In this document: piece after piece, positions 47,664-57,481 of the stretch | How the letters are laid out: every line of letters begins with the position of its first letter | How positions within the stretch are numbered: the stretch's first letter is position 1 | Assembly (NCBI RefSeq): GCF_003097315.1 | Contig: NZ_QDDL01000007.1 | Location: 1-64,000 of the forward strand | Direction of reading: 5' to 3' | Length of the DNA: 64,000 nt | Source of the DNA: Pelagibaculum spongiae | GTDB lineage: Bacteria; Pseudomonadota; Gammaproteobacteria; Enterobacterales; Pelagibaculaceae | The notes under the pieces: model-generated | Database searches by the model: none | What the model saw: the letters and a program-made list of their open reading frames with translations, nothing else | Told to the model about the DNA's origin: nothing | Translations under genes and position numbers: made by a program

Positions 47664-48457
47664 TATCGACTGCCTCCAGATACCGAATTATTTAATACGG
47701 CATTTTTACGCCAGCCACGGTCATATTGCTGGCCTTGGGTAATAATCAATAAAACACGGCGATTATCTGCTCGCTCTAATGGGTCGGCATTATCATTTAT
47801 TGGAAAATATTCACCGTAACCCGTTGCAGATAATCTTTGCGGTAAAACACCGTAATTGGCCAGAGAGCGCACCACTGCTGCTGCACGGGCTGCAGATAAC
47901 TCCCAATTCGATGGATAAATAAAATTATCTACCGGTCGGTCATCGGTAAAACCTTCAACATGCACTGGATGCATATAAGGCGACAACGCCATACCTAATG
48001 AACGAAGCAATGGCTTTACCGAGTTCTGAATGCGGGCACTGGCCGGTTGAAATAAAAGCTGATTTTTTAATTCAATTTCCAATCGATCTTCTTCAAGCGT
48101 GACCCGAATTTTTTTGCTGCTTAATTGATCGGCTAACGCCAACTTTAATTCTTCATTAATTTGTTGCAAGCCTACTGGTCGTTTGCCGTCACCAGCTTCA
48201 AGATGCCTTTCTGGCTCTGGTTTGCGAATTTCTTTAACTGGAACGGGTATTCCGATTTGAATCGGATCAATTGATAGTTGAACCGTTTCAAATATCTGCC
48301 CCAAAGATTCACTCACTGAGCGATATTTTTCCTGTTCAACGGTAGAAATGGCATACATAACAACAAAAAACGCAAACAACAGCGTAATAAAATCGGCATA
48401 AGAAATTAACCAACGATCGGTTTTTGCTTCGACTTCGGTTTCTCTCCAGCGAATCAT
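47663..48457 (-). CDS. motD: Flagellar stator protein MotD (MotB-like)
   Basis: A 264-residue protein with one N-terminal helix carrying the proton-binding Asp in SYADFITLLFAFFVVMYA (about 19-36), a plug/linker, and a C-terminal OmpA-like peptidoglycan-binding domain (about 130-255) with FTDDRPVDNFIYPSNWELSA and RAAAVVRSLANYG. It overlaps motC by four bases and follows cheB-motC as in Pseudomonas. Confidence 0.93.
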   Translation of the reverse strand: MIRWRETEVEAKTDRWLISYADFITLLFAFFVVMYAISTVEQEKYRSVSESLGQIFETVQLSIDPIQIGIPVPVKEIRKPEPERHLEAGDGKRPVGLQQINEELKLALADQLSSKKIRVTLEEDRLEIELKNQLLFQPASARIQNSVKPLLRSLGMALSPYMHPVHVEGFTDDRPVDNFIYPSNWELSAARAAAVVRSLANYGVLPQRLSATGYGEYFPINDNADPLERADNRRVLLIITQGQQYDRGWRKNAVLNNSVSGGSR

Positions 48458-49203
48458 ATTGCTCCCACCAAAAAGCCTTTCAGACGGAGCTCGGTAATTC
48501 TTGGGTTTTCACCCACTGACAAAGATAAAACGCCTTCCAGTAGCATTTCCCGATAGCAACTTTGATAATCAATTAGCGCTCGAATACGACCAAAAAGTGG
48601 TAAAAATATCAAATTAGCGGCAACAATGCCGTAAACTGTGGCGACAAAAGCCAGTGCAATACCGGAACCTAATTGCTCAGGCTGACCCAACCGACCCATT
48701 ACTTGAATCAAGCCCATCACCGCGCCAATAATGCCAAAGGTTGGGCAATAGCCACCGATACTTTCAAAAAAACGCGATGCACGAATATCAGATGCTCGAT
48801 GCTGAATAATTTCCAATTCCATAATTTGTCTAATCGATTCAGGATCTACCCCATCGATTAATAAATGCAGCATTTTTTTCAAATAGGGGTTTTTTTCTCG
48901 TTCCATGGCATTTTCAAGACTTAGTAAGCCTTCACGCCGGGTTTGAAAACCTAATTGAACTAATCGGGTAATGGTTTTATTAAAATCATCCTGCTTGTTA
49001 AACAACGCAGCGCCTAACAACGACAAAGCCCGAGCAACCGATTTACCCGGGGTTTGTAATAACACGGCACCAAAACTGCCTCCCAAAACAATCAACAGTG
49101 CCGGGCCGTTTATCAATGCCGATAAACTGCCGCCTTCAAGATATTGTCCATATCCCAAAGCCATCACACCAATGATTAATCCCAGAAGCATCAGGGGGTT
49201 CAT
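48454..49203 (-). CDS. motC: Flagellar stator protein MotC (MotA-like)
   Basis: A 249-residue inner-membrane protein with four helices. It carries the MotA/ExbB family segments GGYCPTFGIIGAVMGLIQVM, GSGIALAFVATVYGIVAANL and the cytoplasmic loop with FLPLFGRIRALIDYQ. It forms the ion channel of the stator with MotD. Starts one base after the cheB stop. Confidence 0.93.
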   Translation of the reverse strand: MNPLMLLGLIIGVMALGYGQYLEGGSLSALINGPALLIVLGGSFGAVLLQTPGKSVARALSLLGAALFNKQDDFNKTITRLVQLGFQTRREGLLSLENAMEREKNPYLKKMLHLLIDGVDPESIRQIMELEIIQHRASDIRASRFFESIGGYCPTFGIIGAVMGLIQVMGRLGQPEQLGSGIALAFVATVYGIVAANLIFLPLFGRIRALIDYQSCYREMLLEGVLSLSVGENPRITELRLKGFLVGAI

Positions 49204-50436
49204 CTAGCAAAGCTCCTCGATCAGCCTAGGGGCGATTTTTTCTATCGAGAATTGCTGATCTGCTAAACCGGCAGCGGCAACTGCCTGTGGCATACCATAA
49301 ACCACACAACTGGCTTCATCTTGAGCCCATACCGAAGCACCTTTTTGCTTCAATGCACGACACCCTTCTCGACCATCTGCGCCCATACCGGTTAATACAA
49401 TTGCATGTACCAGACCGCCAAAGGCACGTGATACCGAACCAAAAGTCAGATCAACACTCGGTTTGTAGGTAAAGCTTGGGTCAGATTCAATCACTCGAAT
49501 ACGCGCCGAACGCTCTGAGCCATCCAATAGCATTTGCATGCCACCTGGTGCTAACAGCGCCTGACCTGGGCGCAAGGTTTCGCCGCCTTGGGCTTCTTTA
49601 ACTGAAATATTACAAATGCCATCTAACCGCTCAGCAAATGCTTTGGTAAAAGCCGCAGGCATATGTTGAACCAGCAAAATAGGTAGTGGAAAATTGGCCG
49701 GCAACGAGGTTAACACTGCTTGCAGCGCCACTGGGCCGCCAGTAGAAGCACCAATTAATAGAATTTTTGGCGCATCATTGCCACGACCAATCGTGTTTTT
49801 CACTCTTCCTAAATGAGCTGATACAGCAGAAGCATGGCTGGCCACTGACGGATGAGAGCGAGCCGGTTGACTGGCTGCAGTGACCTGACTAGGGCTAGCA
49901 AAACTAGTTTGCGGCTTAGATGTAGTCCGTGCAAAAGCACTTGCCGAAGTTGATCCGCTTGCTGCTCCAGTGGTTAACGGTCGAGCACTAGATCTATCAG
50001 GAACGGGGGCAGCTGCTGGTCGAGTCAACCGATAACGGCCGCCTCTGGCTAAAGCCAAAACCCGTGCAACCAAACCTTTACCACCATTGCCAGTGCGGCT
50101 CGCCAAATCTTCAAATCGTTTTGGCATAAAGTCAGCCGCACCTGCTTCCATCGCAGTTAATGTTGCAGTAGCGCCTTCATGGGTTAGCGACGATAGCATT
50201 AAAACTGGCACCGGCCGTTCAGAGCAAATTGCACGAACTGCTGAAATACCATCCATTTCAGGCATCTCAATATCCATGGTAATAACGTCTGGCTTTAGCT
50301 TTCTTGCCATCTCAACAGCTTGGCGACCATTTTCTGCCGCACCAACGACTTCGATGGCCTTGTCGCTTTTAAGTATTTCAACAATTCGTTTTCTAAAAAA
50401 AGACGAATCATCAACTGCCAGAACTCTTACTGCCAT
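49204..50436 (-). CDS. cheB: Chemotaxis protein-glutamate methylesterase CheB
   Basis: A 410-residue protein with a receiver domain (about 1-120: AVDDSSFFRKRI, phospho-acceptor Asp in DVITMDIEMPEMDG). A long Ser/Ala/Pro-rich linker (about 140-215) exceeds that of E. coli CheB. The methylesterase domain (about 222-410) has the nucleophilic Ser in GASTGGPVALQAV, the His in LLVQHMPAAFTKAF and the Asp in VLTGMGADGREGC. It demethylates and deamidates receptors for adaptation. Directly downstream of cheA (18 bp). Confidence 0.95.
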   Translation of the reverse strand: MAVRVLAVDDSSFFRKRIVEILKSDKAIEVVGAAENGRQAVEMARKLKPDVITMDIEMPEMDGISAVRAICSERPVPVLMLSSLTHEGATATLTAMEAGAADFMPKRFEDLASRTGNGGKGLVARVLALARGGRYRLTRPAAAPVPDRSSARPLTTGAASGSTSASAFARTTSKPQTSFASPSQVTAASQPARSHPSVASHASAVSAHLGRVKNTIGRGNDAPKILLIGASTGGPVALQAVLTSLPANFPLPILLVQHMPAAFTKAFAERLDGICNISVKEAQGGETLRPGQALLAPGGMQMLLDGSERSARIRVIESDPSFTYKPSVDLTFGSVSRAFGGLVHAIVLTGMGADGREGCRALKQKGASVWAQDEASCVVYGMPQAVAAAGLADQQFSIEKIAPRLIEELC

Positions 50437-50454
50437 TTACAAACCCCGTGCTAT

Positions 50455-52695
50455 TTATAGACTTCTTATCATGGCATTACGCCGCGCATACTGTTTAATT
50501 AATCCCGGAATATCCAAAATCAATGCAATTCGACCATCACTGGTAATGGTTGCACCGGCCATACCTGGCGTACCGTGCAAATGATTACCCAAAGGTTTAA
50601 TGACTACTTCTTCCTGTCCCAACAATTGATCAACAACAAAACCAACCCACTGGGTACCGACTGAAACAATCACCACTTGACCTTCTTTTTTATCTTTCTT
50701 TTCCCGGCGCTCAACTGGCACCAGCCATTGATCGATATAAAATAAAGGCAAGGTTTGACCACGAACTACTACGGTTAATTGGCCATCTACATTGGAGGTT
50801 TTATTTAAATCGAGATGGAAAATTTCTTTAACGCTGCCCAATGGCAAGGCAAAAGGTTGACCACCTAACATCACCATTAATGTCGGCATAATTGCCAAAG
50901 TTAATGGCAATTTAATAATAATTTTAGTGCCAGCACCTAGAGTAGAATCGATATCCACCGACCCATTTAATTGGGCAATACGGGTTTTAACCACATCCAT
51001 TCCCACGCCACGGCCTGAAACATCAGACACTTGCTGGGCAGTAGAAAAGCCGGGTGCAAAAATTAAATTAAAACATTCACGGTTGGTTAATCTGGCGGCA
51101 GCTTCGCTATCCATCAACTGCTTTTCAACTGCTTTGAGGCGTAATTTATCTGGATCCATTCCAGCGCCATCGTCACTAATTGACAATTGAATATGATCGC
51201 CGGCCTGGGCGGCTTTTAATACCACTTTACCGATGCGTGACTTGCCGTTTTTCTCACGAGTTTCAGGGTCTTCAACACCGTGATCAACTGCATTTCGAAC
51301 CAAATGAACCAGTGGATCAGCCAAGGCTTCGACCAGGTTTTTATCCAAGTCGGTTTCTTCACCTTCCATGGTCAAGCTGACTTCTTTATTCAGATTTCGA
51401 GCCAGATCACGGACCACTCGAGGGAAACGACCAAAGACTTTCTTAATTGGCTGCATGCGGGTTTTCATTACCGCACCCTGCAAATCGCTGGTCACTAAAT
51501 CAAGATTTTGTACCGCTTTAGACAATTCTTCATCGCCACCGGCTGCACCTAGGGTGGTTAATCGGTTGCGTACCAAAACTAGCTCACCGACCAAGTTCAT
51601 AATGTCATCTAACCGGCTGGTATCTACCCGAACCGTGACATCGCCCTTGGCTTTTTCAGTTTTCTTAGCTGCTTTTTCTGGTGCAGCAACCGGTGTTGCT
51701 AGCGCAGGTTTAGCAGCCGGCTGAGGTGCTTTTGCTACTGGTGCGGCTTGCGCCTTCACCGTATTAATAATTTCTGGAGCAATATTGTCTTGTGCATTCG
51801 ATGCAACATCATCATTTACATCTGGCGCGACATTGTCTTGCCTGCCCGGCGCGCCGCTACCATGCAATTGGTCAAGCAGTGCTTCAAATTCATCTTCAGT
51901 AATTTCATCAGAATCATTGGCCAGTGATAATGGACTAATTACCGGTGCTGGCGGCACTTCGGGTTCAACTGTTTCTGGCACAGCTTCAACTGCTGGCATA
52001 CCGCCATGTTGGCCAACACCATGTAACTGATCGAGTAACGCTTCGAATTCATCTTCAGTAATATCTTCATCGAGCGTTCGGCCAAATGAAATGGGATCTG
52101 CCGCTGGTTGACTAACAACAGGAGCCGCCTCTATTGAACTGGCAACGTGCGGCGCACTTACAGGATCTTGCGGCGCACTGGCTTGGGGGCCGTTCATTTG
52201 AGTCATTAACTCAGCAAATTCTTCATCGGAAATATCGGCTGCAGCTTGTGCCTCAGCGTTAGCGATCACTGCCTGCTGATTAACCGGTGCAACCAACTGT
52301 TCTTGTTTTCCTTCAGCCCAGGCTTGCAACGCCTGAAGCTGCACAGCATCAGCTGGCGTCGGTGGTTCATCATTGCGGATTTCATCGAACATATCGATCA
52401 CTGAATCAAGACCTTTTAAAACATGGTCCATTAACCCAGGAGATACTTCGATTTCATGGTTTCTTAATCTGTCGAAGATATTTTCTGCCGCATGACAAAC
52501 TTCCACTAACGGATCTAACGACAAAAAGCCCGCACCACCTTTTACGGTGTGAAAGCCTCTAAATATCGCATTTAATAAATCACTGTCTTTTGGTGTTTGT
52601 TCCAGCGTGACTAATTGCTCTGATAATAGCTCGAGAATTTCTCCAGCTTCTACCAAAAAGTCTTGTAATATCTCTTGATCAACATCCAGCGTCAT
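50455..52695 (-). CDS. cheA: Chemotaxis histidine kinase CheA
   Basis: A 746-residue kinase. The P1 Hpt domain has FHTVKGGAGFLSLDP with phospho-His at about 49. The linker carries three acidic repeats: SDEEFAELMTQMNG, then ITEDEFEALLDQLHG twice, of the type found in the linker region bound by ParP in Vibrio. Then come P3 dimerisation, the P4 ATPase (VHLVRNAVDHGVEDPETR, DDGAGMDPDKLR, SGRGVGMDVVKTRIAQLNG) and the P5 CheW-like domain to the end. Autophosphorylates and passes phosphate to CheY and CheB. Confidence 0.95.
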   Translation of the reverse strand: MTLDVDQEILQDFLVEAGEILELLSEQLVTLEQTPKDSDLLNAIFRGFHTVKGGAGFLSLDPLVEVCHAAENIFDRLRNHEIEVSPGLMDHVLKGLDSVIDMFDEIRNDEPPTPADAVQLQALQAWAEGKQEQLVAPVNQQAVIANAEAQAAADISDEEFAELMTQMNGPQASAPQDPVSAPHVASSIEAAPVVSQPAADPISFGRTLDEDITEDEFEALLDQLHGVGQHGGMPAVEAVPETVEPEVPPAPVISPLSLANDSDEITEDEFEALLDQLHGSGAPGRQDNVAPDVNDDVASNAQDNIAPEIINTVKAQAAPVAKAPQPAAKPALATPVAAPEKAAKKTEKAKGDVTVRVDTSRLDDIMNLVGELVLVRNRLTTLGAAGGDEELSKAVQNLDLVTSDLQGAVMKTRMQPIKKVFGRFPRVVRDLARNLNKEVSLTMEGEETDLDKNLVEALADPLVHLVRNAVDHGVEDPETREKNGKSRIGKVVLKAAQAGDHIQLSISDDGAGMDPDKLRLKAVEKQLMDSEAAARLTNRECFNLIFAPGFSTAQQVSDVSGRGVGMDVVKTRIAQLNGSVDIDSTLGAGTKIIIKLPLTLAIMPTLMVMLGGQPFALPLGSVKEIFHLDLNKTSNVDGQLTVVVRGQTLPLFYIDQWLVPVERREKKDKKEGQVVIVSVGTQWVGFVVDQLLGQEEVVIKPLGNHLHGTPGMAGATITSDGRIALILDIPGLIKQYARRNAMIRSL

Positions 52696-52765
52696 CCGCC
52701 GACTCCCCTGCCCGATTATTACTACTGGCTGACTGAAAAGTTTTTCGCTCTAGTCAAATTAATCG

Positions 52766-53536
52766 CTAGAAGCCCAAACTAGACAGCAAGTCATCCACAT
52801 CATCCTGACCGCATAAATCGGCTCTGGCTTCTGGCTCAGCGACTGGAGGCGCAACACTTTCTTCGAATTTTTCAATTGCAGGTGACTGTTCTACTTGCGT
52901 AATCGCCGCACCACCTGTCATTCGAATTAGGTTGACCAAATTACCCTGAACTTCTTCGACCAAAGTAATTACTTTACGAATTACTTGGCCAGTCAGGTCC
53001 TGATAATCCTGAGCCATTAATACATCGGTCAAATTGGCTTGAACTTTACTACTATCGTTCTTCGCCAGATCAAAAAACTGGTCAATTTTCCCGCAAAGAC
53101 CACGAAATTCTTCAGCCGACATTTCACGATTCATAAATCGTTTCCATTCGCCTTGAATCATTTCTGCTTGGCTACCCACACCTTCAATCAGTGGTAAAGA
53201 TTCTTCGACACTGGTTAACGTTCGGTGGGCGGCCTGCTCGGTCATCGCAATCACATATTTCAACCGATCGGTCGCATCAGGAATTTCCTGCTCGGCCAAG
53301 GCGGCAATATGATCATCAACCCGGATATTATTTATCGCTTCATGCAAATCACGGGTTAATTTACCCAGCTCCTGAAATAAGTCGCTGGAACGCATTTCGC
53401 TTAATTCATCTAAAATGGAGCGCGCTTCATCTAACTTGCCACTTTCCATTAAATCGACCAACTGTTTAGCTTGGTCTAGCCTGTCGGTATCAATAGGCTG
53501 GCTCTGGCTAGCGCTAACATTGTTATCGGCACTCAT
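52766..53536 (-). CDS. cheZ: CheY phosphatase CheZ
   Basis: A 256-residue protein with a long helical hairpin (about 60-200). The catalytic Gln is in the MAQDYQDLTGQVIRKV segment (QDLTGQ), and a C-terminal CheY-binding peptide reads DDVDDLLSSLGF at the very end. It dephosphorylates CheY-P. Between cheY and cheA, all on the minus strand. Confidence 0.94.
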   Translation of the reverse strand: MSADNNVSASQSQPIDTDRLDQAKQLVDLMESGKLDEARSILDELSEMRSSDLFQELGKLTRDLHEAINNIRVDDHIAALAEQEIPDATDRLKYVIAMTEQAAHRTLTSVEESLPLIEGVGSQAEMIQGEWKRFMNREMSAEEFRGLCGKIDQFFDLAKNDSSKVQANLTDVLMAQDYQDLTGQVIRKVITLVEEVQGNLVNLIRMTGGAAITQVEQSPAIEKFEESVAPPVAEPEARADLCGQDDVDDLLSSLGF

Positions 53537-53550
53537 TATTTTGCTAGCTC

Positions 53551-53946
53551 CTAAGCCTTAGCCCCATCAACACGCTGGAAAATCTTATCGATTTTTTCTT
53601 TCAATGTGACAGCGGTAAAAGGTTTAACGACATAGCCGTTAACGCCTGCTTGGGCAGCCATAATGATTTGTTCGCGTTTTGCCTCAGCCGTTACCATTAA
53701 TACCGGTATATGCTTCAGTCTTTCGTCAGCACGAACTTCCTTTAACAGATCGATACCCTGCATTCCCGGCATATTCCAATCGGTTACCAGAAATTCAATA
53801 CGGCCTGTTTGCAAAATCGGTAATGCAGTTAAGCCATCATCAGCTTCTTCAATTTTTGTAAAACCAAGATCCCGCAATAGGTTCTTGATGATTCGTCTCA
53901 TGGTAGAAAAGTCATCTACCACCAGGATGTTCATGTTTTTGTCCAA
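53551..53946 (-). CDS. cheY: Chemotaxis response regulator CheY
   Basis: A receiver domain of about 131 residues, [20 protein letters not shown] (acidic pocket), phospho-Asp in [13 protein letters not shown], Thr in [14 protein letters not shown], and Lys in [12 protein letters not shown]. The start is set at TTG 53946 because GGAGG lies 5 bases upstream; alternatives are TTG 53958 (which mirrors the longer Vibrio N-terminus) and ATG 53934. It binds the flagellar switch when phosphorylated. Confidence 0.93.
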   Translation of the reverse strand: MDKNMNILVVDDFSTMRRIIKNLLRDLGFTKIEEADDGLTALPILQTGRIEFLVTDWNMPGMQGIDLLKEVRADERLKHIPVLMVTAEAKREQIIMAAQAGVNGYVVKPFTAVTLKEKIDKIFQRVDGAKA

Positions 53947-53985
53947 GACAACCTCCAAAACGGCCGCAGCATCATTTGCAGCCGC

Positions 53986-54711
53986 CTAACTCCAATCCTG
54001 CATCCGTGCTCTGAGTCGCACGACCGCCTGAGAATGTATCTGGCTAACCCGTGACTCACTTACGCCGAGAACCTGACCAATTTCCTTAAGGTTCAGTTCA
54101 TCGGTGTAATAAAGCGACAACACCAAAGCTTCGCGCTCTGGTAATCGGGAAATTGCTTTTGCCAAATCCCTACGAAAGTTTTCGTCCGTTACGCCGAAAT
54201 CTGGAGCTACAGTTTCATTTGCCTCGACAAACGGCGCATCCCCGAACTCACTCAGTAGATCGATTGACACCAGCCGACCTGAATCACTGTGCTTAAGCAT
54301 TTTGTGATACTCATCCAATGAAACATTCATCTGCTTAGCGACATCAACATCCCGAGCTTCAGCGCTGGTTCTTGCCTCAACTTGAGCAATTGCCTGGCTT
54401 ATATCACGGCCATAACGGTGAACTGAGCGAGGTGCCCAGTCATTGCGGCGCAATTCATCGAGCATTGCCCCGCGAATTCTTATGCCGGCATAGGTTTCAA
54501 AGCTGGCCCCTTTACCTGCATCATAATTTTTTGACGCTTCAAGAACGCCAATCATTCCAGCTTGAATCAGGTCATCTAATTGAACTGAATCAGGAAGACG
54601 GGCAATTAAATGGTGAGCGATTCTCTTTACCAACCCTGCGCAGCTAATCACTAATGAATCGGCACTGGCAGTGTTTAAGCTATTCGCCGCGTATGCTGCA
54701 GCTCCGTTCAT
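53986..54711 (-). CDS. fliA: Flagellar sigma factor FliA (sigma-28)
   Basis: A 241-residue sigma factor. Region 2 includes LDDLIQAGMIGVLEASKNYD and FETYAGIRIRGAMLDELRRN; region 3 lies in the middle, and the region 4 HTH is ISRLPEREALVLSLYYTDEL, then LGVSESRVSQIHSQAVVRLR. It directs transcription of late flagellar and chemotaxis genes. Start ATG 54711 is preceded by TGAGGAGGC on the minus strand. Confidence 0.96.
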   Translation of the reverse strand: MNGAAAYAANSLNTASADSLVISCAGLVKRIAHHLIARLPDSVQLDDLIQAGMIGVLEASKNYDAGKGASFETYAGIRIRGAMLDELRRNDWAPRSVHRYGRDISQAIAQVEARTSAEARDVDVAKQMNVSLDEYHKMLKHSDSGRLVSIDLLSEFGDAPFVEANETVAPDFGVTDENFRRDLAKAISRLPEREALVLSLYYTDELNLKEIGQVLGVSESRVSQIHSQAVVRLRARMQDWS

Positions 54712-54724
54712 AGCGCCTCCTCAG

Positions 54725-55597
54725 TTATTGATTTCCAGCCAAAAGCTGCTCGAGGAAGAATTCCATATGGCCACTGGCACCGGTCGGTATTGGCCAGTTA
54801 TCAACCTGCTTAGCTAATTGACCAAAGGCACGAGCAATTTGGCTAGAAGGGTAAGCATCAACCACTGCCTTTTGCTTTCTCACCGCCTGACGCACCTGCA
54901 TATCAAATGGCACACCACCCATGTACTGAAGTCCAACATCCAGGAAACGATCGGTAACACGCGATAATTTGACAAATAATTCTTGCCCCTGACGCGGGGT
55001 CTGAATCATATTGGCGAGAATTCTGAAATGGTCGATACCATGGTCACGCTCTAGCAATTTCATCAATGCGTAAGCATCGGTTATCGATGTCGGCTCATCA
55101 CACACCACCATCACCACATGCTGACAAGCCCGCAAAAAATTGACTACGGTGTCAGAAATGCCAGCGGCGGTATCAACAATTAAAACATCGGTATCAATGG
55201 CTAATTCACTAAAGCCACGAATTAAACCTGCGTGCTCTGAATTAGAAAGCTGAGTCATATGTTGTGTGCCGGAAGATGCCGGAACAATTTTTATGCCGCC
55301 AGGGCCATCCAATAAAATATCTCTTAATTCCGCTTCACCGGAAAAAACATGAGATAAATTGGCCTTGGCATGTAAACCCAATAATACATCGACATTCGCC
55401 AAGCCAAGGTCGGCATCCATCAGCATGACCCGTCGGCCCATTTTCGCCAGACTGACCGCTAAATTAACCGAAACGTTGGTTTTACCCACGCCGCCTTTGC
55501 CGCCGGTAATGCCAATAACTTGAATAGGACGACTACCCATAATTTTTCTCAGACCTTGAGCCTGATCGGCTTGTTGTAAATTACTAGCGGAATGCAT
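54725..55597 (-). CDS. fleN: Flagellar number regulator FleN/FlhG (MinD-like ATPase)
   Basis: A 290-residue ATPase with the deviant Walker A GITGGKGGVGKTNVSVNLAV (about 29-48), switch I VMLMDADLGLANVDVLLGLH, and DVLIVDTAAGISDTVVNFL. It restrains flagellar number with FlhF and FleQ. Its ATG overlaps the flhF stop by 14 bp, implying coupling. Confidence 0.94.
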   Translation of the reverse strand: MHSASNLQQADQAQGLRKIMGSRPIQVIGITGGKGGVGKTNVSVNLAVSLAKMGRRVMLMDADLGLANVDVLLGLHAKANLSHVFSGEAELRDILLDGPGGIKIVPASSGTQHMTQLSNSEHAGLIRGFSELAIDTDVLIVDTAAGISDTVVNFLRACQHVVMVVCDEPTSITDAYALMKLLERDHGIDHFRILANMIQTPRQGQELFVKLSRVTDRFLDVGLQYMGGVPFDMQVRQAVRKQKAVVDAYPSSQIARAFGQLAKQVDNWPIPTGASGHMEFFLEQLLAGNQ

Positions 55598-57443
55598 TGA
55601 CTAACTTATCCTTGAATTCATTATTGGCCGCTGAGCGACGATGCAACTTCAGCGCTTGTTCAACCAGTTCTCCAGCGGGTGGTCTTGCAAGATCTTCTGG
55701 TACTCGCTGGCCATTAGTCACAGCAAGCAATGGCAGTTGGCTATCAATTAATGCACCAAGACTTTCACCTAGCCCAAGCGCTTCATCGACTTTGCTCAAT
55801 ATGCAACCGTTCAAACCCAGCGCAGAAAATCGCTCTATCGCGTGTTGCTGATAGCCAAGCTGACCAATTGCCGGTAATACCAGATAACGGTTAACTGGTA
55901 TTCTTGCATGGCCAGGAACTAGCCAGTCAGGAATACCTGAGTTCTGTTCACTAATGCCGGTAGTATCAATAAGTGCCATTTTTTTGCCCTGCATCGAATC
56001 AAGGATATGGTGCATCTGTTGGGTATTTTCTGCTTCGACAACGTCTACACCTAAAATGCGACCGTAGGTTCTGAGCTGTTCCCTAGCACCAATTCGATAA
56101 CTGTCGTTATTAATCAAAACCAAGCTTTTTGGGCCAAATCGCATCACATATCGAGCGGCTAATTTTGCGATGGTGGTGGTTTTTCCTGCACCGGTTGGAC
56201 CAACCAATGCAATAACCCCCTCTTGCGCCAAAATGTCGTCATCAATGCAAGTTATTTGATCAGTTAATGACCGAACGCCTCGCTCAAATCCGGCGTCTGT
56301 GCCCAAGTCGGCAAACTTTATTCCCATTTCTTGGCACAAGCTGTGAGATAAACCAAAGTTGGCAAATTTTTGCTGTAATTTATTGGCAATTTCTGACTGC
56401 GGTAGCATTGGCGAAATAGTAGAAGCGGCAGCAGAAGTATTCTGGCCAGCTAACGGATTAACCGAATACAATCCACTAGCCTGATGATGCGCTTGAGTAT
56501 TTTGCGCCATCTGCTCCATTAATTTTTTCAAATCTTCAATTTGCGCTTCAATCTTACTCATTTCAGTAGTTTCAGCCGGTGCAGAAAAACTATGATTTTG
56601 CTGTGACTGATTATTTTGCTGCTGAGGTTGGGTATTTTCTGGTTGACGATCTTGAGCTTGACGACCCTTTGACTGATAGTCAGCCTGAAACGCCTGATCA
56701 GAAATCTTCAGCTGATCAGGTTGATGGCGATGACTATCTTCTAAATCAAAATCTGAAGGCCGCTGGCTTTGCGCTTGTTGTTGCACCTGCCGCTGTACTT
56801 GAGCGGCAAACGAAGATGCACCGAAAGTTGCGGCAGCATTACCACCGCCTGACTGAGTGACAGCAGGAGTCGGTGCTGAGCGATCTGCATCCGCACTTGC
56901 TTGACGGGTTTTAGCTTGCGTTGCCTTGGCAAAGGCTTTTTCAGAAAAGCCCTGCCAATCCATCGATTCCATCGATTGTGCAGCATTTTTTTGCTGCGTA
57001 GGCCTTGTTGTATCTGCCGACCGAGTATTTAAATGGCTAGTGGTTGGCGTTCGATGTTGGCTAGCCTGAGGTGCCTGCTTAACTCTTGGTGCTGGACTTT
57101 GTGCAGCCTGCATCGCAGGTCGCTGGCTATTGCGTGAAAAACCAGCCAAGGCACGTTTGGCCAAACTGGGTTTTTCATCCAATTTTTCATTCATCGCCGC
57201 CTTCCAACTAGCAGGTTTAGCCGGACGACGTTCAGCGATTGCCGGTTGTGAATTAAAAGCTGCTTGTTGATGGGAATCCGGGATGGCCGCCAAACTTTCA
57301 TCACAGTCAATTGCCGCGACTAGCTCAACGCCTGCCGCATGCTTTTTACTGGATAAAATGACCGCTTCAGCGCCTAACTCTTCTTTAATTTGACGCATGG
57401 CTCGGCGCATGTCCGGTGCCGTAAATCGTTGCATTCTCATCAA
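55584..57443 (-). CDS. flhF: Flagellar biosynthesis SRP-type GTPase FlhF, long form
   Basis: 619 residues, larger than the about 430-460 of most FlhF. The N-terminal B domain starts MMRMQRFTAPDMRRAMRQIK. A Gln/Ala/Ser-rich linker of about 220 residues (about 85-305) accounts for the extra length. The NG GTPase domain (about 340-610) has G1 LVGPTGAGKTTTIAKLAARY, LVLINNDSYRIGAREQLRTY and KMALIDTTGISEQN (G3). It sets the polar site of flagellar assembly. Some key G-motif details are conserved. Confidence 0.93.
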   Translation of the reverse strand: MMRMQRFTAPDMRRAMRQIKEELGAEAVILSSKKHAAGVELVAAIDCDESLAAIPDSHQQAAFNSQPAIAERRPAKPASWKAAMNEKLDEKPSLAKRALAGFSRNSQRPAMQAAQSPAPRVKQAPQASQHRTPTTSHLNTRSADTTRPTQQKNAAQSMESMDWQGFSEKAFAKATQAKTRQASADADRSAPTPAVTQSGGGNAAATFGASSFAAQVQRQVQQQAQSQRPSDFDLEDSHRHQPDQLKISDQAFQADYQSKGRQAQDRQPENTQPQQQNNQSQQNHSFSAPAETTEMSKIEAQIEDLKKLMEQMAQNTQAHHQASGLYSVNPLAGQNTSAAASTISPMLPQSEIANKLQQKFANFGLSHSLCQEMGIKFADLGTDAGFERGVRSLTDQITCIDDDILAQEGVIALVGPTGAGKTTTIAKLAARYVMRFGPKSLVLINNDSYRIGAREQLRTYGRILGVDVVEAENTQQMHHILDSMQGKKMALIDTTGISEQNSGIPDWLVPGHARIPVNRYLVLPAIGQLGYQQHAIERFSALGLNGCILSKVDEALGLGESLGALIDSQLPLLAVTNGQRVPEDLARPPAGELVEQALKLHRRSAANNEFKDKLVNAFR

Positions 57444-57481
57444 CTACTTCCCTCTACCGATTGGCCTATTGATCTATCAAT

